Assembly (NCBI GenBank): GCA_934692665.1
Contig: CAKUUG010000004.1
Span: 3,681-67,680, forward strand
Source: an uncultured Candidatus Melainabacteria bacterium
GTDB taxonomy: Bacteria; Cyanobacteriota; Vampirovibrionia; Gastranaerophilales; Gastranaerophilaceae
Length of the DNA: 64,000 bases
Direction of reading: 5' to 3'
Part shown: positions 7,876-16,986 of the stretch, piece after piece
Position numbering within the stretch: the first letter of the stretch is position 1
Layout of the letters: every line of letters starts with the position of its first letter
The notes under the pieces: generated by a model
Database searches by the model: none
What the model saw: the letters and a program-made list of their open reading frames with translations, nothing else
What the model was told of the DNA's origin: nothing
Translations under genes and position numbers: made by a program

Positions 7876-8283
7876 TTAGAAATGTTTGTCTTTTGCAGAA
7901 ATTCTTGCAATAGCTTTTGCAAGTGCAATTTGTGCCCTTGTCATATCAAGATTTTCATCTTTTGCTTTTAGCCTTGCTTGTGCTCTTTCTTTTGCTTGTT
8001 TTGCACGAGCTACATCAATATCACAATCTAGTTCTGCGATGTCTGTTAGTATAGTTGCTCGATTGTCAGAAAATTGCAATATTCCGCCCATTATTGCAAC
8101 GCACTGAGTACCTTTTTCTTTTACTGCTTTTGCTACTCCGATATCCAGTGCACACACAACAGGAACGTGATTTTTTAATATTCCCATTGAGCCGTCTGTT
8201 GTTTTTACATACAATTCATCAATATCGTCTTCATAAACAATTTGTTGATGAGTTATGACTTTTAAATGAATATCATTTGCCAT
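7876..8283 (-). CDS. atpC: ATP synthase F1 epsilon subunit
   Basis: A 135-residue F1 epsilon subunit: an N-terminal beta-sandwich (DIHLKVITHQQIVYEDDIDELYVKTTDGSMGILKNHVPVV) and a C-terminal helical hairpin ending in RAQIALAKAIARI. It forms the central stalk with gamma and can inhibit ATP hydrolysis. It follows atpD by 5 bases, so the two are co-transcribed. The remaining ATP synthase genes are not in the window. This beta-epsilon pair standing alone is the gene arrangement known from cyanobacteria (there named atpB-atpE). Confidence 0.95.
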   Translation of the reverse strand: MANDIHLKVITHQQIVYEDDIDELYVKTTDGSMGILKNHVPVVCALDIGVAKAVKEKGTQCVAIMGGILQFSDNRATILTDIAELDCDIDVARAKQAKERAQARLKAKDENLDMTRAQIALAKAIARISAKDKHF

Positions 8284-8288
8284 AAAAA

Positions 8289-9695
8289 CTATACTCCAAC
8301 AGCTTCTTGAGCACGTGCTTTTTCAAGAACATCTTCTATTGTTCCAACCATATAAAAGGCTTGTTCAGGAACGTTGTCGTGTTTTCCTTCTATGATTTCT
8401 TTAAAACCTTTTATTGAGTCTTCTAATTTTACATATTTTCCTTTTACGCCTGAGAATTGTTCAGCTACAAAGAAAGGTTGAGATAAGAATTTTTGGATTT
8501 TTCTTGCACGATTTACTGTCAATTTGTCTTCTTCAGACAATTCGTCCATACCCAAAATTGCGATAATATCTTGCAAATCTTTGTATTTTTGAAGAATTTC
8601 AAGAACTTGTTTTGCGACATTATAGTGTTCTTCGCCGATTATATGAGGATCCAATGCACGAGAAGAAGATTCTAGAGGGTCTGCAGCAGGATAAATACCC
8701 AATGATGCAATGTTTCTGGATAATACAGTTGAAGCATCCAAGTGAGTAAATGTAGTTGCAGGAGCAGGGTCGGTCAAGTCATCTGCCGGTACGTAAACTG
8801 CTTGTACAGAAGTAATTGAACCATCTTTTGTAGAAGTAATACGTTCTTGTAATTCACCAACTTCTTGAGATAGTGTTGGTTGATAACCTACAGCTGAAGG
8901 CATTCTTCCTAGCAAAGCAGAAACTTCTGAACCTGCTTGTACAAAACGGAAAATGTTGTCAATAAACAAAAGTACGTCTTGTTTTGTAACATCTCTAAAG
9001 TATTCTGCACAAGTCAATGTAGACAAGCCAACTCTCATTCTTGCTCCAGGTGGTTCGTTCATTTGACCATAAATAAGAGCAACTTTATCTAAAACGCCTG
9101 ATTCTTTCATTTCGTTGTACAAGTCGTTTCCTTCACGTGTTCTTTCGCCTACACCACCAAATACGGAAACGCCGTCGTGTTCAGCTGCAATATTGTGAAT
9201 CAATTCCATAATAAGAACTGTTTTTCCAACACCTGCACCACCGAATAGACCGATTTTTCCACCTTTTTGGTATGGCATCAAAAGGTCAATTACTTTGATA
9301 CCTGTTTCTAATATTTCTATATTTGTATTTTGTTCAGTTAGTTTTGGAGAAGGTCTGTGTATCGGGAATCTGTCTTGTGCAACGACTTCTCCGGCATTAT
9401 CTACAGGTTCACCCAATACATTTAATATTCTACCTAAAATACCTTTTCCAACAGGAACTTTGATTGGTGCTTGCGTGTTTATAACTTTCATTCCACGTCT
9501 AAGCCCATCCGTTGATGACATTGCAACAGAACGAACAGTATTTTCACCCAACAATTGTTGAACTTCTACTGTTGTTTTGTTTCCATCATCATTATAAATC
9601 TCAAGAGCATCATAAATTTCAGGTAATACTCCATCATCAAATTTTACGTCAATTACAGGTCCTATGATTTGTACAATTACACCTTCGTTTGCCAT
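8289..9695 (-). CDS. atpD: ATP synthase F1 beta subunit
   Basis: A 468-residue catalytic beta subunit of the F1 ATPase. Walker A is GGAGVGKT at residues 152-159. GERTREGNDLYNEM, the Walker B strand VLLFIDNIFRF and the PSAVGYQPTL motif are all intact, so the enzyme should be active in ATP synthesis or proton pumping. The ribosome site AAGAGGTAA lies 6 bases before the ATG. Upstream on the minus strand are two TATAAT-like boxes within 50 bases. It is the first gene of a two-gene operon with atpC. Confidence 0.97.
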   Translation of the reverse strand: MANEGVIVQIIGPVIDVKFDDGVLPEIYDALEIYNDDGNKTTVEVQQLLGENTVRSVAMSSTDGLRRGMKVINTQAPIKVPVGKGILGRILNVLGEPVDNAGEVVAQDRFPIHRPSPKLTEQNTNIEILETGIKVIDLLMPYQKGGKIGLFGGAGVGKTVLIMELIHNIAAEHDGVSVFGGVGERTREGNDLYNEMKESGVLDKVALIYGQMNEPPGARMRVGLSTLTCAEYFRDVTKQDVLLFIDNIFRFVQAGSEVSALLGRMPSAVGYQPTLSQEVGELQERITSTKDGSITSVQAVYVPADDLTDPAPATTFTHLDASTVLSRNIASLGIYPAADPLESSSRALDPHIIGEEHYNVAKQVLEILQKYKDLQDIIAILGMDELSEEDKLTVNRARKIQKFLSQPFFVAEQFSGVKGKYVKLEDSIKGFKEIIEGKHDNVPEQAFYMVGTIEDVLEKARAQEAVGV

Positions 9696-9759
9696 ACTTT
9701 TACCTCTTAAATAGTATTATAGTTATCTAGATTATAACTTATTTGATTTTTTAGAAAGT

Positions 9760-9791
9760 AAAAAAATTTTTAATTTCATCCTTTTGGATGA
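9760..9791 (-). terminator. Possible terminator of the formyltransferase gene
   Basis: On the minus strand there is a TCATCC-AAAA-GGATGA hairpin followed by AATTAAAAATTTTTT. The T-run is a few bases late, so strength is uncertain. Confidence 0.5.
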
Positions 9792-9797
9792 GAATAA

Positions 9798-10667
9798 TTA
9801 TTTAAAAATTTTTAATGAAAAATCACTTCCTTTTAAAATTATATATTCAAAAGTTTTTTCAATAACAGAATGATTTTTTAGATTTTTGCTTTTTTCATCT
9901 AATGGCAAAAATTCATAATTTTCCAATTTTATGTATCTTCTGTTTATTTCAACATAAGGACTGGCCCACGGATAAAGTGCTCTCAAGTGCCTATCTACAT
10001 CGGCTTTTGGCTGGTTGAGATTTATTATAACTTCTTTTGTTGTGATTTGGTGTTCGTATGTAGCGTATTTTTCGTCTTGTTTTATTGGTTGAAGCTGATT
10101 TTTGTCTGCCAATTCGAGCAAATCTTTTACCATTTCGACTGCGAGTTTGCAAGTTTTGTTTTTTAATGTTTTGCCATTTTCATTTTCTGAAATAGTAATT
10201 GCTTCTGACAATAAAATATCGCCTTTGTCGAATTTTTCATTCATAAAATGTACAGTGAGCCCTGTTACTTTTTGATTTAAATAAATTGTCCAAAAATAAG
10301 GATTTGCCCCTCGATTTTTAGGCAAAAGTGCCGGATGAAAGTTTATACAAGGTACAGTGGACAATATTTCAGAGCCGAATTTTTCACCCCAAGAGCCGAC
10401 TATTATCATATCGGGTTTAAGTTTTTTGATTGCAGAAAGAAATTTTTTGTCATTTACGCTTTTTGCTTTTATTTCTTTTAGTTTTTCAGATTTTATGATT
10501 GTAAAATCTTCTGAAGGATTAAAAATATCTTTAAAAAAAAGTTCAAAACCGCTATATCGTCTTCTATCAGAGCGAAAAACTGCCAAAATCTCGTGGTTTG
10601 AGGATTTTATTCCTTTAATCAGAGAAAAAAGCATTTGACCATATCCGACTAAAACAATCTTTTTCAT
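9798..10667 (-). CDS. Formyltransferase (Fmt/ArnA-type)
   Basis: A 289-residue protein with a folate-dependent formyltransferase N-domain. The catalytic Asn-His pair is in PCINFHPALLPKNRGANP and the catalytic Asp in FDKGDILL, with a C-terminal barrel-like domain (DVDRHLRALYPWASPYVEI). It is shorter than a typical methionyl-tRNA formyltransferase (about 310 residues), and its N-terminus lacks the usual FAG(T/S)PEFA wording, so it may formylate an amino sugar or another amine rather than Met-tRNA. A TATAAT box sits seven bases before the ATG, indicating a leaderless mRNA. It is monocistronic. Confidence 0.75.
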   Translation of the reverse strand: MKKIVLVGYGQMLFSLIKGIKSSNHEILAVFRSDRRRYSGFELFFKDIFNPSEDFTIIKSEKLKEIKAKSVNDKKFLSAIKKLKPDMIIVGSWGEKFGSEILSTVPCINFHPALLPKNRGANPYFWTIYLNQKVTGLTVHFMNEKFDKGDILLSEAITISENENGKTLKNKTCKLAVEMVKDLLELADKNQLQPIKQDEKYATYEHQITTKEVIINLNQPKADVDRHLRALYPWASPYVEINRRYIKLENYEFLPLDEKSKNLKNHSVIEKTFEYIILKGSDFSLKIFK

Positions 10668-10674
10668 TTTTAGA

Positions 10675-10680
10675 ATTATA
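10675..10680 (-). promoter_or_regulatory. -10 box giving a leaderless formyltransferase mRNA
   Basis: A perfect TATAAT on the minus strand with seven bases to the ATG at 10667; there is no Shine-Dalgarno sequence. Confidence 0.5.
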
Positions 10681-10741
10681 TATTAAAAAAATAGAACAAG
10701 AAAGAATTTTTTTTGGCTATTAAAAACTTCTTTTCTTGTTG

Positions 10742-10747
10742 TATAAT
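10742..10747 (+). promoter_or_regulatory. -10 box of the TPR-aroQ-thiL-ispD operon
   Basis: TATAAT, 34 bases before the TTG start at 10782. The -35 region is poor. A strong AGAGGGAG ribosome site follows at about 10765-10773. Confidence 0.5.
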
Positions 10748-10781
10748 ATGTACATATTTTTAGAAAGAGGGAGAAAGTTTT

Positions 10782-12929
10782 TTGAAAAAATTAGTTGTCG
10801 TATTATCGGTATTGTTGTTTTTAAATGGAAACTTTGGTGTCGCAAAAGAAGTTTCGCAAGCTGACATTCAACGATATAGTGCATATTATTCTAATGGTAT
10901 GCAGTTTTTCAAAAATCAACAATTTTCTTCCGCAATAACAGAATTTAAAAAAGTTCTTAGATTTTCACCCTACGACAAAACGACCCAAAATGCCCTTGCA
11001 AACACATATTACGCAAGAGCTCAGTATTATCAAAAACAAACAAAAGAATACAAAAAAGCACTTCTTGACTACAAAAGTGCGTATTTCTATGCAAAATACT
11101 GGCAAGACACTCCGCTGGATTCAAATTTGATTTCTTCATCTCTTAAAGAAATCAACGATTTAGAAAAAAGATTGGCAGTTTCGTCTTCTTTGGAATCTCG
11201 TATCCAAAGTGCAAAAATCCTAAAAGCCCAAGGGGAATTGGCTGCTGCAGGATATGAATTGGAACAGGTAAAAAATACAAAATACAAAGAAGTTGCTTAT
11301 GAAAATTTGGGAAATATCTTCAAAAACCTGAACAATCTGGCTTCTGCAATGGATTGTTACAAAAGTGCGATAGATATCAATCCAAAAAACCCAAGAACCC
11401 ACTTTTGGTATGGAACAATGCTTGATGAAGCAGGAAATTTTGAAGCAAGTATGGAACAATTCAATCTTGCTTTGCAATATGGGGACAAAAGTCCTGAGTT
11501 GTTAGAAGTTCTTGAAAACAAATGGACTCAAAGCCTCGTTAAAAATCCTAACAATTCTCAAAACTATGTCAATTTGGGTGCGATTTATCAAAAACAAGGC
11601 AACTATGATGGAGCAAAAGCCCAGTATCTAAAAGCTTTGAACCTTAATCCAAATGATGAAGTTATATTGTACAATTTGGCTTCTTTGTATATCGAGCAAA
11701 AGAACTACAATGGAGCAATCGGCGTCTACAATGAGCTTTTGAGTAAAAATCCAAAAAACGCCGAAACTCTAAACTACAAAGCAGAAACATTAAAAAAACT
11801 AAACAAATTTGATGAAGCAATAAATGTTTATGAAAATATATTGGCTCTAGAACCTAACAACCAAAATGCTAAAGCGGAAATTGACGATATAATTTTGAAT
11901 CATTTTTCAGGCGAAAAATTGCAAAATTACATGCAACAATTAGCTTTGAAAAACCCAAACAACTACGAAGCACAGTTTAATTATGCTCTTGAGCTTCATA
12001 AAAACAAAAATTACCAAAAAGCGACTGAATTTTACAATAAAGCAATAGCCCTAAATTCTTCTAAAGAAGAAAGCTACATTAACCTTGCTCAGATTTATAT
12101 CGAACAAAAAAATTATGAAAAAGCAAAAGAAACAATAAATAAAGGGCTTATGATTTTGCCGAACAATTCAAAACTAAGCCAATATTTGCAAGAAGTCAAA
12201 AACTATGATGCAAATGCACAATATGACCTTGCAACAAAATTGTTTGAACAAAAAAATTACAAAGCTGCAATTAATGAATATCTAAAAATTCAAAACAAAA
12301 ACGATGATGTAAAATCAGCAATTGCCGGTTGTTATTGGGAATTGAAAGATTATCAAAATGCCAACAAATACTATCTTGACATTTTGAAAAATCAACCAAA
12401 CAATACAGAATATCTAACATCGAGTGCTTGGGCGTATTATTCTTTGAATGATTACAATAATGCAAAATCAATGGCAAATAGGGTTCTTTTGCTTGACAAA
12501 ACTAATGCTGATGCAAAAAATATCATAGCAAACATAGAAGAAATCCAAACCCAAGATATGCTGCAAACAGCTATTTCTCAATATGAAAAAGCAGATTTTA
12601 CAACAGCATTGATTACATTGAACAACTTTTTATCTAAAATGCCAAACGATGAATATGGGCTATATTACAAGGCTCTAACTCTTGATGAATTAAAAAAACA
12701 ACAAGAAGCAATAAAAATCTATAAAACTCTGATTTCTAAAAATCCAAATTTTGCAGAAGCGTATTATTCTTTGGCACTGGATTTGGACAATACAGAAAAT
12801 TATAAAGAAGCAATAACAAACTATGAAAAATATTTGTCTCTAAAACAAGGACAAAATGATGAAACGACGAATTTTTCGACATCTAGAATAAAAGAATTAA
12901 AAGATTATTTAGCAAGTTTAAAAAAATAA
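10782..12929 (+). CDS. Exported TPR-repeat protein
   Basis: A 715-residue protein with an N-terminal signal peptide (KKLVVVLSVLLFLNGNFGVA) and then an almost continuous array of tetratricopeptide repeats, about 15 to 18 units with typical NPNN/YNLA/A-x-x-x-Y spacing, ending in a short Lys-rich tail. TPR arrays mediate protein-protein contacts; here probably in the periplasm or at the envelope. The start is TTG at 10782, supported by AGAGGGAG about 9 bases upstream and by the position of the signal peptide. It is the first gene of an operon with aroQ (9-base gap), which gives no obvious functional hint. Confidence 0.85.
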   Translation: MKKLVVVLSVLLFLNGNFGVAKEVSQADIQRYSAYYSNGMQFFKNQQFSSAITEFKKVLRFSPYDKTTQNALANTYYARAQYYQKQTKEYKKALLDYKSAYFYAKYWQDTPLDSNLISSSLKEINDLEKRLAVSSSLESRIQSAKILKAQGELAAAGYELEQVKNTKYKEVAYENLGNIFKNLNNLASAMDCYKSAIDINPKNPRTHFWYGTMLDEAGNFEASMEQFNLALQYGDKSPELLEVLENKWTQSLVKNPNNSQNYVNLGAIYQKQGNYDGAKAQYLKALNLNPNDEVILYNLASLYIEQKNYNGAIGVYNELLSKNPKNAETLNYKAETLKKLNKFDEAINVYENILALEPNNQNAKAEIDDIILNHFSGEKLQNYMQQLALKNPNNYEAQFNYALELHKNKNYQKATEFYNKAIALNSSKEESYINLAQIYIEQKNYEKAKETINKGLMILPNNSKLSQYLQEVKNYDANAQYDLATKLFEQKNYKAAINEYLKIQNKNDDVKSAIAGCYWELKDYQNANKYYLDILKNQPNNTEYLTSSAWAYYSLNDYNNAKSMANRVLLLDKTNADAKNIIANIEEIQTQDMLQTAISQYEKADFTTALITLNNFLSKMPNDEYGLYYKALTLDELKKQQEAIKIYKTLISKNPNFAEAYYSLALDLDNTENYKEAITNYEKYLSLKQGQNDETTNFSTSRIKELKDYLASLKK

Positions 12930-12938
12930 AGGAAAATT

Positions 12939-13370
12939 ATGAAAATATTGGTACTGAACGGTCCAAACCTGAATCTGTTGGGAACTAGAGAACCCGAAAT
13001 ATATGGCAATACGACACTAAAAGATATAAATTCTTCTCTTGTTGAATATGCAAAAACTTTGTCAAAAAATATCTCACTCGAATTTTTTCAATCTAATTCA
13101 GAAGGAGAAATAATAGACAAAATTCAACAAACTGATGCAGAAGGTTTGATTATCAATCCGGCAGCCTATACTCATACGAGTATTGCAATATCTGACGCTA
13201 TAAAAGCAACAAAAATAAAAGCTGTAGAAGTCCATTTGTCCAATGTTTCTAATAGAGAAGATTATAGAAAAATTTCTTATGTATCGAATGCTTGTATAGG
13301 TACAGTTGCCGGTTTTAGAGAAAACAGCTACAAAATGGCACTGTTTGGATTGTTTAACGAATTAAAATGA
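12939..13370 (+). CDS. aroQ: Type II 3-dehydroquinate dehydratase
   Basis: A 143-residue type II dehydroquinase, the third enzyme of the shikimate pathway (3-dehydroquinate to 3-dehydroshikimate). Motifs seen are LNGPNLNLLGTREPEIYG (with the active-site Arg and Tyr), the NPAAYTHTSIAI strand and EVHLSNVSNREDYR. The length is normal. The ribosome site AAGGAAA precedes the ATG. Its stop overlaps the start of thiL (ATGA). aroE lies about 43 kb further on in another operon. Confidence 0.95.
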   Translation: MKILVLNGPNLNLLGTREPEIYGNTTLKDINSSLVEYAKTLSKNISLEFFQSNSEGEIIDKIQQTDAEGLIINPAAYTHTSIAISDAIKATKIKAVEVHLSNVSNREDYRKISYVSNACIGTVAGFRENSYKMALFGLFNELK

Positions 13371-14236
13371 ATAAAGAATTTGAATTTTTAAACATAATTT
13401 CAAAATCACTTTCTGACAATAGTTTTTTAGGAAGCGATTGTGCGTATTTGGATGAATACAAAATTGCAATTTCAAAAGACATTTTAATAGAAGATGTGCA
13501 TTTTTCACTTTCTTTTATGACGCCATCAGAAATTGCAAGAAAAGCACTGTTGGTTAATATTTCTGACATTTTAGCCTCTGGTGCGAAGCCAAAATACGTG
13601 CTTATCGGTTTGAGCGGCAATTTAAACCAAAAATTTATAAAAGAATTTTACAAAAGTCTAAATGACACAATAAACGAATTCAACATAAAAATAATAGGCG
13701 GTGATTTGACAAAATCAGACAAAATCGTCGTTTCGGTTACGATTTTGGGCGATTATAAAAACAGAAATGTTTCTTCCAGATTTAATGCAAAAGATAACTA
13801 CATAGTAGCGGTAAAAGGTGAATTTGGCTCGTCTTCTCAAGGGTTGGAAGATTTAATCAATAAAAAAGAAAATTACTTTACGGCTTTTCACAAAAATCCA
13901 ACCCTATACCCAGAGCTATCTGAAAAAATTTCTACAAATACTGAATTTCCTTATGCAATGATGGATTCTTCTGATGGGCTTTTGGATTGTTTGAATCAAA
14001 TTTCAGAAAAAAGCAAAGTGAAAATCGAAGTAGATTTCAATAAAATTCCAACAAAAATTGATGACAAAAACCGTATTTTGAATGGTGGAGAAGACTATAG
14101 TCTGGTTGTTTGTTTGGATAAAAGAGATTTTATAAAATTTCCTTCTCTTGTAAAAATCGGTGCTTGTTCAAAAGGTGAAGGGGTTTTTGTAGACAATGAA
14201 AAAATGATTTTTGAAGGATACAAACATTTTGACTAA
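13367..14236 (+). CDS. thiL: Thiamine-monophosphate kinase
   Basis: A 289-residue AIRS/PurM-fold kinase that converts thiamine monophosphate to the diphosphate cofactor. Recognisable motifs are the N-terminal GSDCAYLD, the metal-binding DILIEDVHFSLSFMTPSEIARKAL, KIIGGDLTKSDKIVVSVTILG, MMDSSDGLLDCL and the late GGEDYSLVV. It is a little shorter than the usual ~320 residues. It is translationally coupled to aroQ through ATGA and to ispD by an 8-base overlap. Confidence 0.92.
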   Translation: MNKEFEFLNIISKSLSDNSFLGSDCAYLDEYKIAISKDILIEDVHFSLSFMTPSEIARKALLVNISDILASGAKPKYVLIGLSGNLNQKFIKEFYKSLNDTINEFNIKIIGGDLTKSDKIVVSVTILGDYKNRNVSSRFNAKDNYIVAVKGEFGSSSQGLEDLINKKENYFTAFHKNPTLYPELSEKISTNTEFPYAMMDSSDGLLDCLNQISEKSKVKIEVDFNKIPTKIDDKNRILNGGEDYSLVVCLDKRDFIKFPSLVKIGACSKGEGVFVDNEKMIFEGYKHFD

Positions 14237-14870
14237 AATATCAACAATAATCACGTCAGGCGGAAATTCAACACGCTTTGGCTCGAACAAATTACTTGAA
14301 AAACTCGGAAAATATTCTGTTATCGAAACAACAATTTCAAAATTTTTGGATTTGGCAGATGAAATAATAATTCCCTGCAAAGAAGAAATAAAAAAACATA
14401 TTTTAAAGTCTTGTTTGTACAATGAAAAAATAAAATTTGCTCCATCCGGTTCAACTCGTCAAATAAGCGTCTATAATGGGATTCTTGCTTGTTCAAATCC
14501 AAAAATCGTCTTAATCCATGATGGTGCAAGACCATTCATCAACAAAGAAACCATTAAAAAAACAATAGAAATGACTTTTGAAAAAAAAGCCGTTGTTGTA
14601 GGAAATTTTGCTGTTAATACAATAAAAACAGTAGAAAACGGAAAAATTACAAAAACTCTGGACAGAAAAAAAATCTTCGAAGCCCAAACCCCACAGGCAT
14701 TTGAATATGAACTAATCAAAAACATTCACACAAAATACAAAGACAAAACAGATTTTACAGATGATTCTTCTATGCTGGAGGCTTGTGGCATTGAGGTTTT
14801 CGTTTTGGAAAACGAATTTAATAATACAAAAATTACGACAAAAAAAGATTTAGAAAATTTTATAAAATGA
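14229..14870 (+). CDS. ispD: 2-C-methyl-D-erythritol 4-phosphate cytidylyltransferase
   Basis: A 213-residue IspD of the MEP isoprenoid pathway, which joins CTP and MEP to give CDP-ME. Seen are the nucleotide-binding start TIITSGGNSTRFGSNK, the substrate motif IHDGARPFI, and EAQTPQAF plus FTDDSSMLEACG near the end. Two TTG starts are possible (14211 and 14229). I prefer 14229 because GAAGGA lies about 9 bases upstream and because it places the glycine-rich loop at the normal distance from the N-terminus. It overlaps the thiL stop. It is the last gene of the operon. Confidence 0.93.
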   Translation: MTKISTIITSGGNSTRFGSNKLLEKLGKYSVIETTISKFLDLADEIIIPCKEEIKKHILKSCLYNEKIKFAPSGSTRQISVYNGILACSNPKIVLIHDGARPFINKETIKKTIEMTFEKKAVVVGNFAVNTIKTVENGKITKTLDRKKIFEAQTPQAFEYELIKNIHTKYKDKTDFTDDSSMLEACGIEVFVLENEFNNTKITTKKDLENFIK

Positions 14871-14902
14871 TAACTATCCAAAAAGCCAATAAAACCTTAT
14901 GC

Positions 14903-14936
14903 TAAAGCATATTTAAAAACTTGCTTAAATGCTTTA
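14903..14936. repeat. Inverted repeat upstream of the 14980 gene
   Basis: TAAAGCAT ... ATGCTTTA arms with an inner TTAA pair, directly before a TAAAAT -10 box (14942-14947). There is no T-run, so it looks more like an operator than a terminator, though it could weakly terminate the ispD operon. Confidence 0.4.
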
Positions 14937-14979
14937 AATTGTAAAATATAAATTTTTTATAAAGAATTAAGAGGTTTTT

Positions 14980-15288
14980 ATGCTTTTAGATAAAAAATAC
15001 AATCAAAATGAAAACTATTATTCAAACGAATTTAAAAATGTTTCAAAAGAAATATTGCCTTGGCTTGAAAATATAGCGATGGAATATAGGTGTAAAATCG
15101 AAAAAAAAGAATGGAAAAGTAAATACAACAACTATGTAATCTATGATTACGAGCCGTTTTGTTCTGATGGCTTTGAAATAAATGTTACTCTTTCGTCTTA
15201 TCAAAATGAATTTTTGAATTTTGTGAGATATTTGTATGACAACAAAGTTCAAACAATCGGATATCTGAAAAATTGCTTAACTCTATAA
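14980..15288 (+). CDS. Small soluble protein, unknown function
   Basis: A 102-residue protein with many aromatic and charged residues and no signal peptide or membrane segment. A central region alternates Lys/Glu with Tyr/Trp (KIEKKEWKSKYNNYVIYDYEPF). TAAGAGG lies 7 bases before the ATG and a TAAAAT box about 35 bases upstream, so expression is well supported. It probably stands alone: the next start is 164 bases further on. I recognise no family. Confidence 0.7.
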   Translation: MLLDKKYNQNENYYSNEFKNVSKEILPWLENIAMEYRCKIEKKEWKSKYNNYVIYDYEPFCSDGFEINVTLSSYQNEFLNFVRYLYDNKVQTIGYLKNCLTL

Positions 15289-15452
15289 AAATCAAATTTA
15301 TAAACGACTTGCACAAAAGAAAATTAAGCGATAGAATATTAAGAAATATAAAATTTCGGTCTTTTTCAATAATAGACTAGCAAAATTTTTTATTTTTATG
15401 TTTTGTATAAGAAATTGAATTTTATTAAACACAGCCGCTAATGGAGAAAATA

Positions 15453-15800
15453 ATGAGTAACGATATATCAAGAGATTTGACTAGCTATGACAAAGTTAAG
15501 ATTCCATCAGGCAGAATAGAATCAACAAAAACAACCGAATCTATTTCTGTATCTGAAGAATTGAAAACTGGTTCTGAAGCTATGCAATGTCTTGGTGCAA
15601 TGGGCTGTGCACAAGTAAACATGCAAAAAAATTCTATCAGAAAATCAACAGAAGAATTTATGAATGATCCTTTTTTGTATGAAACAAAAATGAATTTTTG
15701 TGATAGTTTAATAAAAGATGGATACGATATTTTTAAAGCTATGGAAATTACAGATAATTTTTTTGACTGTTTAAAAGATGAAAATACATATAGGGATTAA
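15453..15800 (+). CDS. Small protein upstream of upp, unknown function
   Basis: A 115-residue soluble protein. The first ~35 residues are Ser/Thr/Lys-rich and likely disordered; the C-terminal half looks helical and carries four scattered cysteines (AMQCLGAMGCAQ, MNFCDSL, FFDCLKD). I start at the ATG at 15453 because GGAGA lies five bases before it. Its stop is one base before the upp ATG, so the two genes are co-transcribed. No family is recognised. Any role in pyrimidine salvage is guilt by association only. Confidence 0.65.
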   Translation: MSNDISRDLTSYDKVKIPSGRIESTKTTESISVSEELKTGSEAMQCLGAMGCAQVNMQKNSIRKSTEEFMNDPFLYETKMNFCDSLIKDGYDIFKAMEITDNFFDCLKDENTYRD

Positions 15801-15801
15801 G

Positions 15802-16464
15802 ATGGAAACAATATCAAAAAATTTAACAATACTGAATCACCCCGTAATAAGCCACAATTTGGCAATAATTAGAGATAAAAATTCTTCTTGCGAAATATTC
15901 AAAAACGCACTCAAACGTATTACTTATGCATTGATTTTTGAGGCGACAAAAAATCTTCATACAACAAAAAAAGAAGTCGAAACTCCTTTGACAAAGACAG
16001 TTTGCGATGTTTTTGATAATGAGAGTCAACTTATCATTGCACCTATTTTGCGTGCAGGGATGATTTTTTGCGAAATCGCACAAGAAATGCTTCCTTTCGC
16101 AAACGTTCATCATATCGGGATGTACAGAGATGAAGAAACTCTTGAGCCTGTTTGGTATTATGATAAAAGAAAAGAAATCAAAAAAGACAAATCAAAAGTC
16201 CAAGTTATTTTGCTTGATCCTATGCTTGCAACAGGCAACAGTGCAATTGATGCAATCAAAAACTTCATTTCAAAAGGCGTGTTAGAAGAAAATATCGTAT
16301 TTATGAGTCTTATTTCTTCGCCTGTTGGCATAGAAAAAGTTGCAAAAACATTCCCAAAAGTTCAAATAATCACGGCTCATCTGGACGATTCTCTAAATTC
16401 AAAAGGTTACATTTTACCGGGGCTTGGTGATGCAGGAGATAGAATATACAATACTATTGATTAG
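15802..16464 (+). CDS. upp: Uracil phosphoribosyltransferase
   Basis: A 220-residue enzyme that salvages uracil to UMP using PRPP. The PRPP-binding loop is VILLDPMLATGNSAI. The uracil-binding C-terminal motif is GYILPGLGDAGDRIYNT, and the N-terminal APILRAGMIF segment is also typical. The length is slightly above the usual 208. I chose the ATG at 15802 because AGGG lies six bases upstream and an ATG 8 codons earlier would lie inside the preceding gene without a ribosome site. Confidence 0.95.
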   Translation: METISKNLTILNHPVISHNLAIIRDKNSSCEIFKNALKRITYALIFEATKNLHTTKKEVETPLTKTVCDVFDNESQLIIAPILRAGMIFCEIAQEMLPFANVHHIGMYRDEETLEPVWYYDKRKEIKKDKSKVQVILLDPMLATGNSAIDAIKNFISKGVLEENIVFMSLISSPVGIEKVAKTFPKVQIITAHLDDSLNSKGYILPGLGDAGDRIYNTID

Positions 16465-16474
16465 TTTTTTAAAA

Positions 16475-16909
16475 CTATTTCACATCAAAAATAAATTCAT
16501 CCCCGCCAAAATGTTTTAGTCTGACATTCTTCTTTCCGTGGATTGTGATGAGTGATTTAATTTCGCCATTTTTGTAGTTTTTAAATTCACTTCTTGAAAC
16601 GGTAGGGTAAATATAAAACAAATGGAAAGTTCTGAATTTTTCATCATTTAAAAGAAGAACTTTCTTTTGTGTCATGCGTTTATTTTTTATTGAATATTTT
16701 TTGTTTCTGTCAAATTCAGAAACCAAAACAATTTCGTAATCGGGAAAAAGTTCTTGTACTTGTTCTTTTGTTAACAATTCACTGTTTTCATAAAATTTCA
16801 ATTCATCTTCGTTGAAGATTATTGTTCGATTGTCAAATTTTAGTTCATAATTTGCAAAAGCAGGTAAAATCATCAATGAAAACAACACAGAAAACAAAAC
16901 TTTTTTCAT
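16475..16909 (-). CDS. Small secreted protein, unknown function
   Basis: A 144-residue protein with a clear Sec signal peptide (MKKVLFSVLFSLMILPAFA, cleavage after AFA). The mature part is basic and beta-rich. There are no cysteines, so it is not a lipoprotein. AAGGAAG precedes the ATG by 5 bases. It is convergent with upp, with 10 bases between the stops. I recognise no family; a periplasmic role is all that the sequence supports. Confidence 0.7.
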   Translation of the reverse strand: MKKVLFSVLFSLMILPAFANYELKFDNRTIIFNEDELKFYENSELLTKEQVQELFPDYEIVLVSEFDRNKKYSIKNKRMTQKKVLLLNDEKFRTFHLFYIYPTVSRSEFKNYKNGEIKSLITIHGKKNVRLKHFGGDEFIFDVK

Positions 16910-16972
16910 AAAAACTTCCTTTTTTATTTCACTTTAGCATAAAAACAATTTTTGATAAAAACAAAAATATGC

Positions 16973-16978
16973 TATAAT
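16973..16978 (+). promoter_or_regulatory. -10 box of the GH57 gene (near-leaderless)
   Basis: TATAAT with eight bases to the ATG; TTGATA at 16952-16957 may serve as -35 with a short 15-base spacer. No Shine-Dalgarno sequence lies between box and ATG. Confidence 0.5.
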
Positions 16979-16986
16979 TTTTCTAT

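Noticed and set aside
14211..14228. TTG at 14211 as ispD start
   Set aside because: The TTG at 14229 has GAAGGA at the right distance, whereas the ribosome site lies inside the coding region if 14211 is used.
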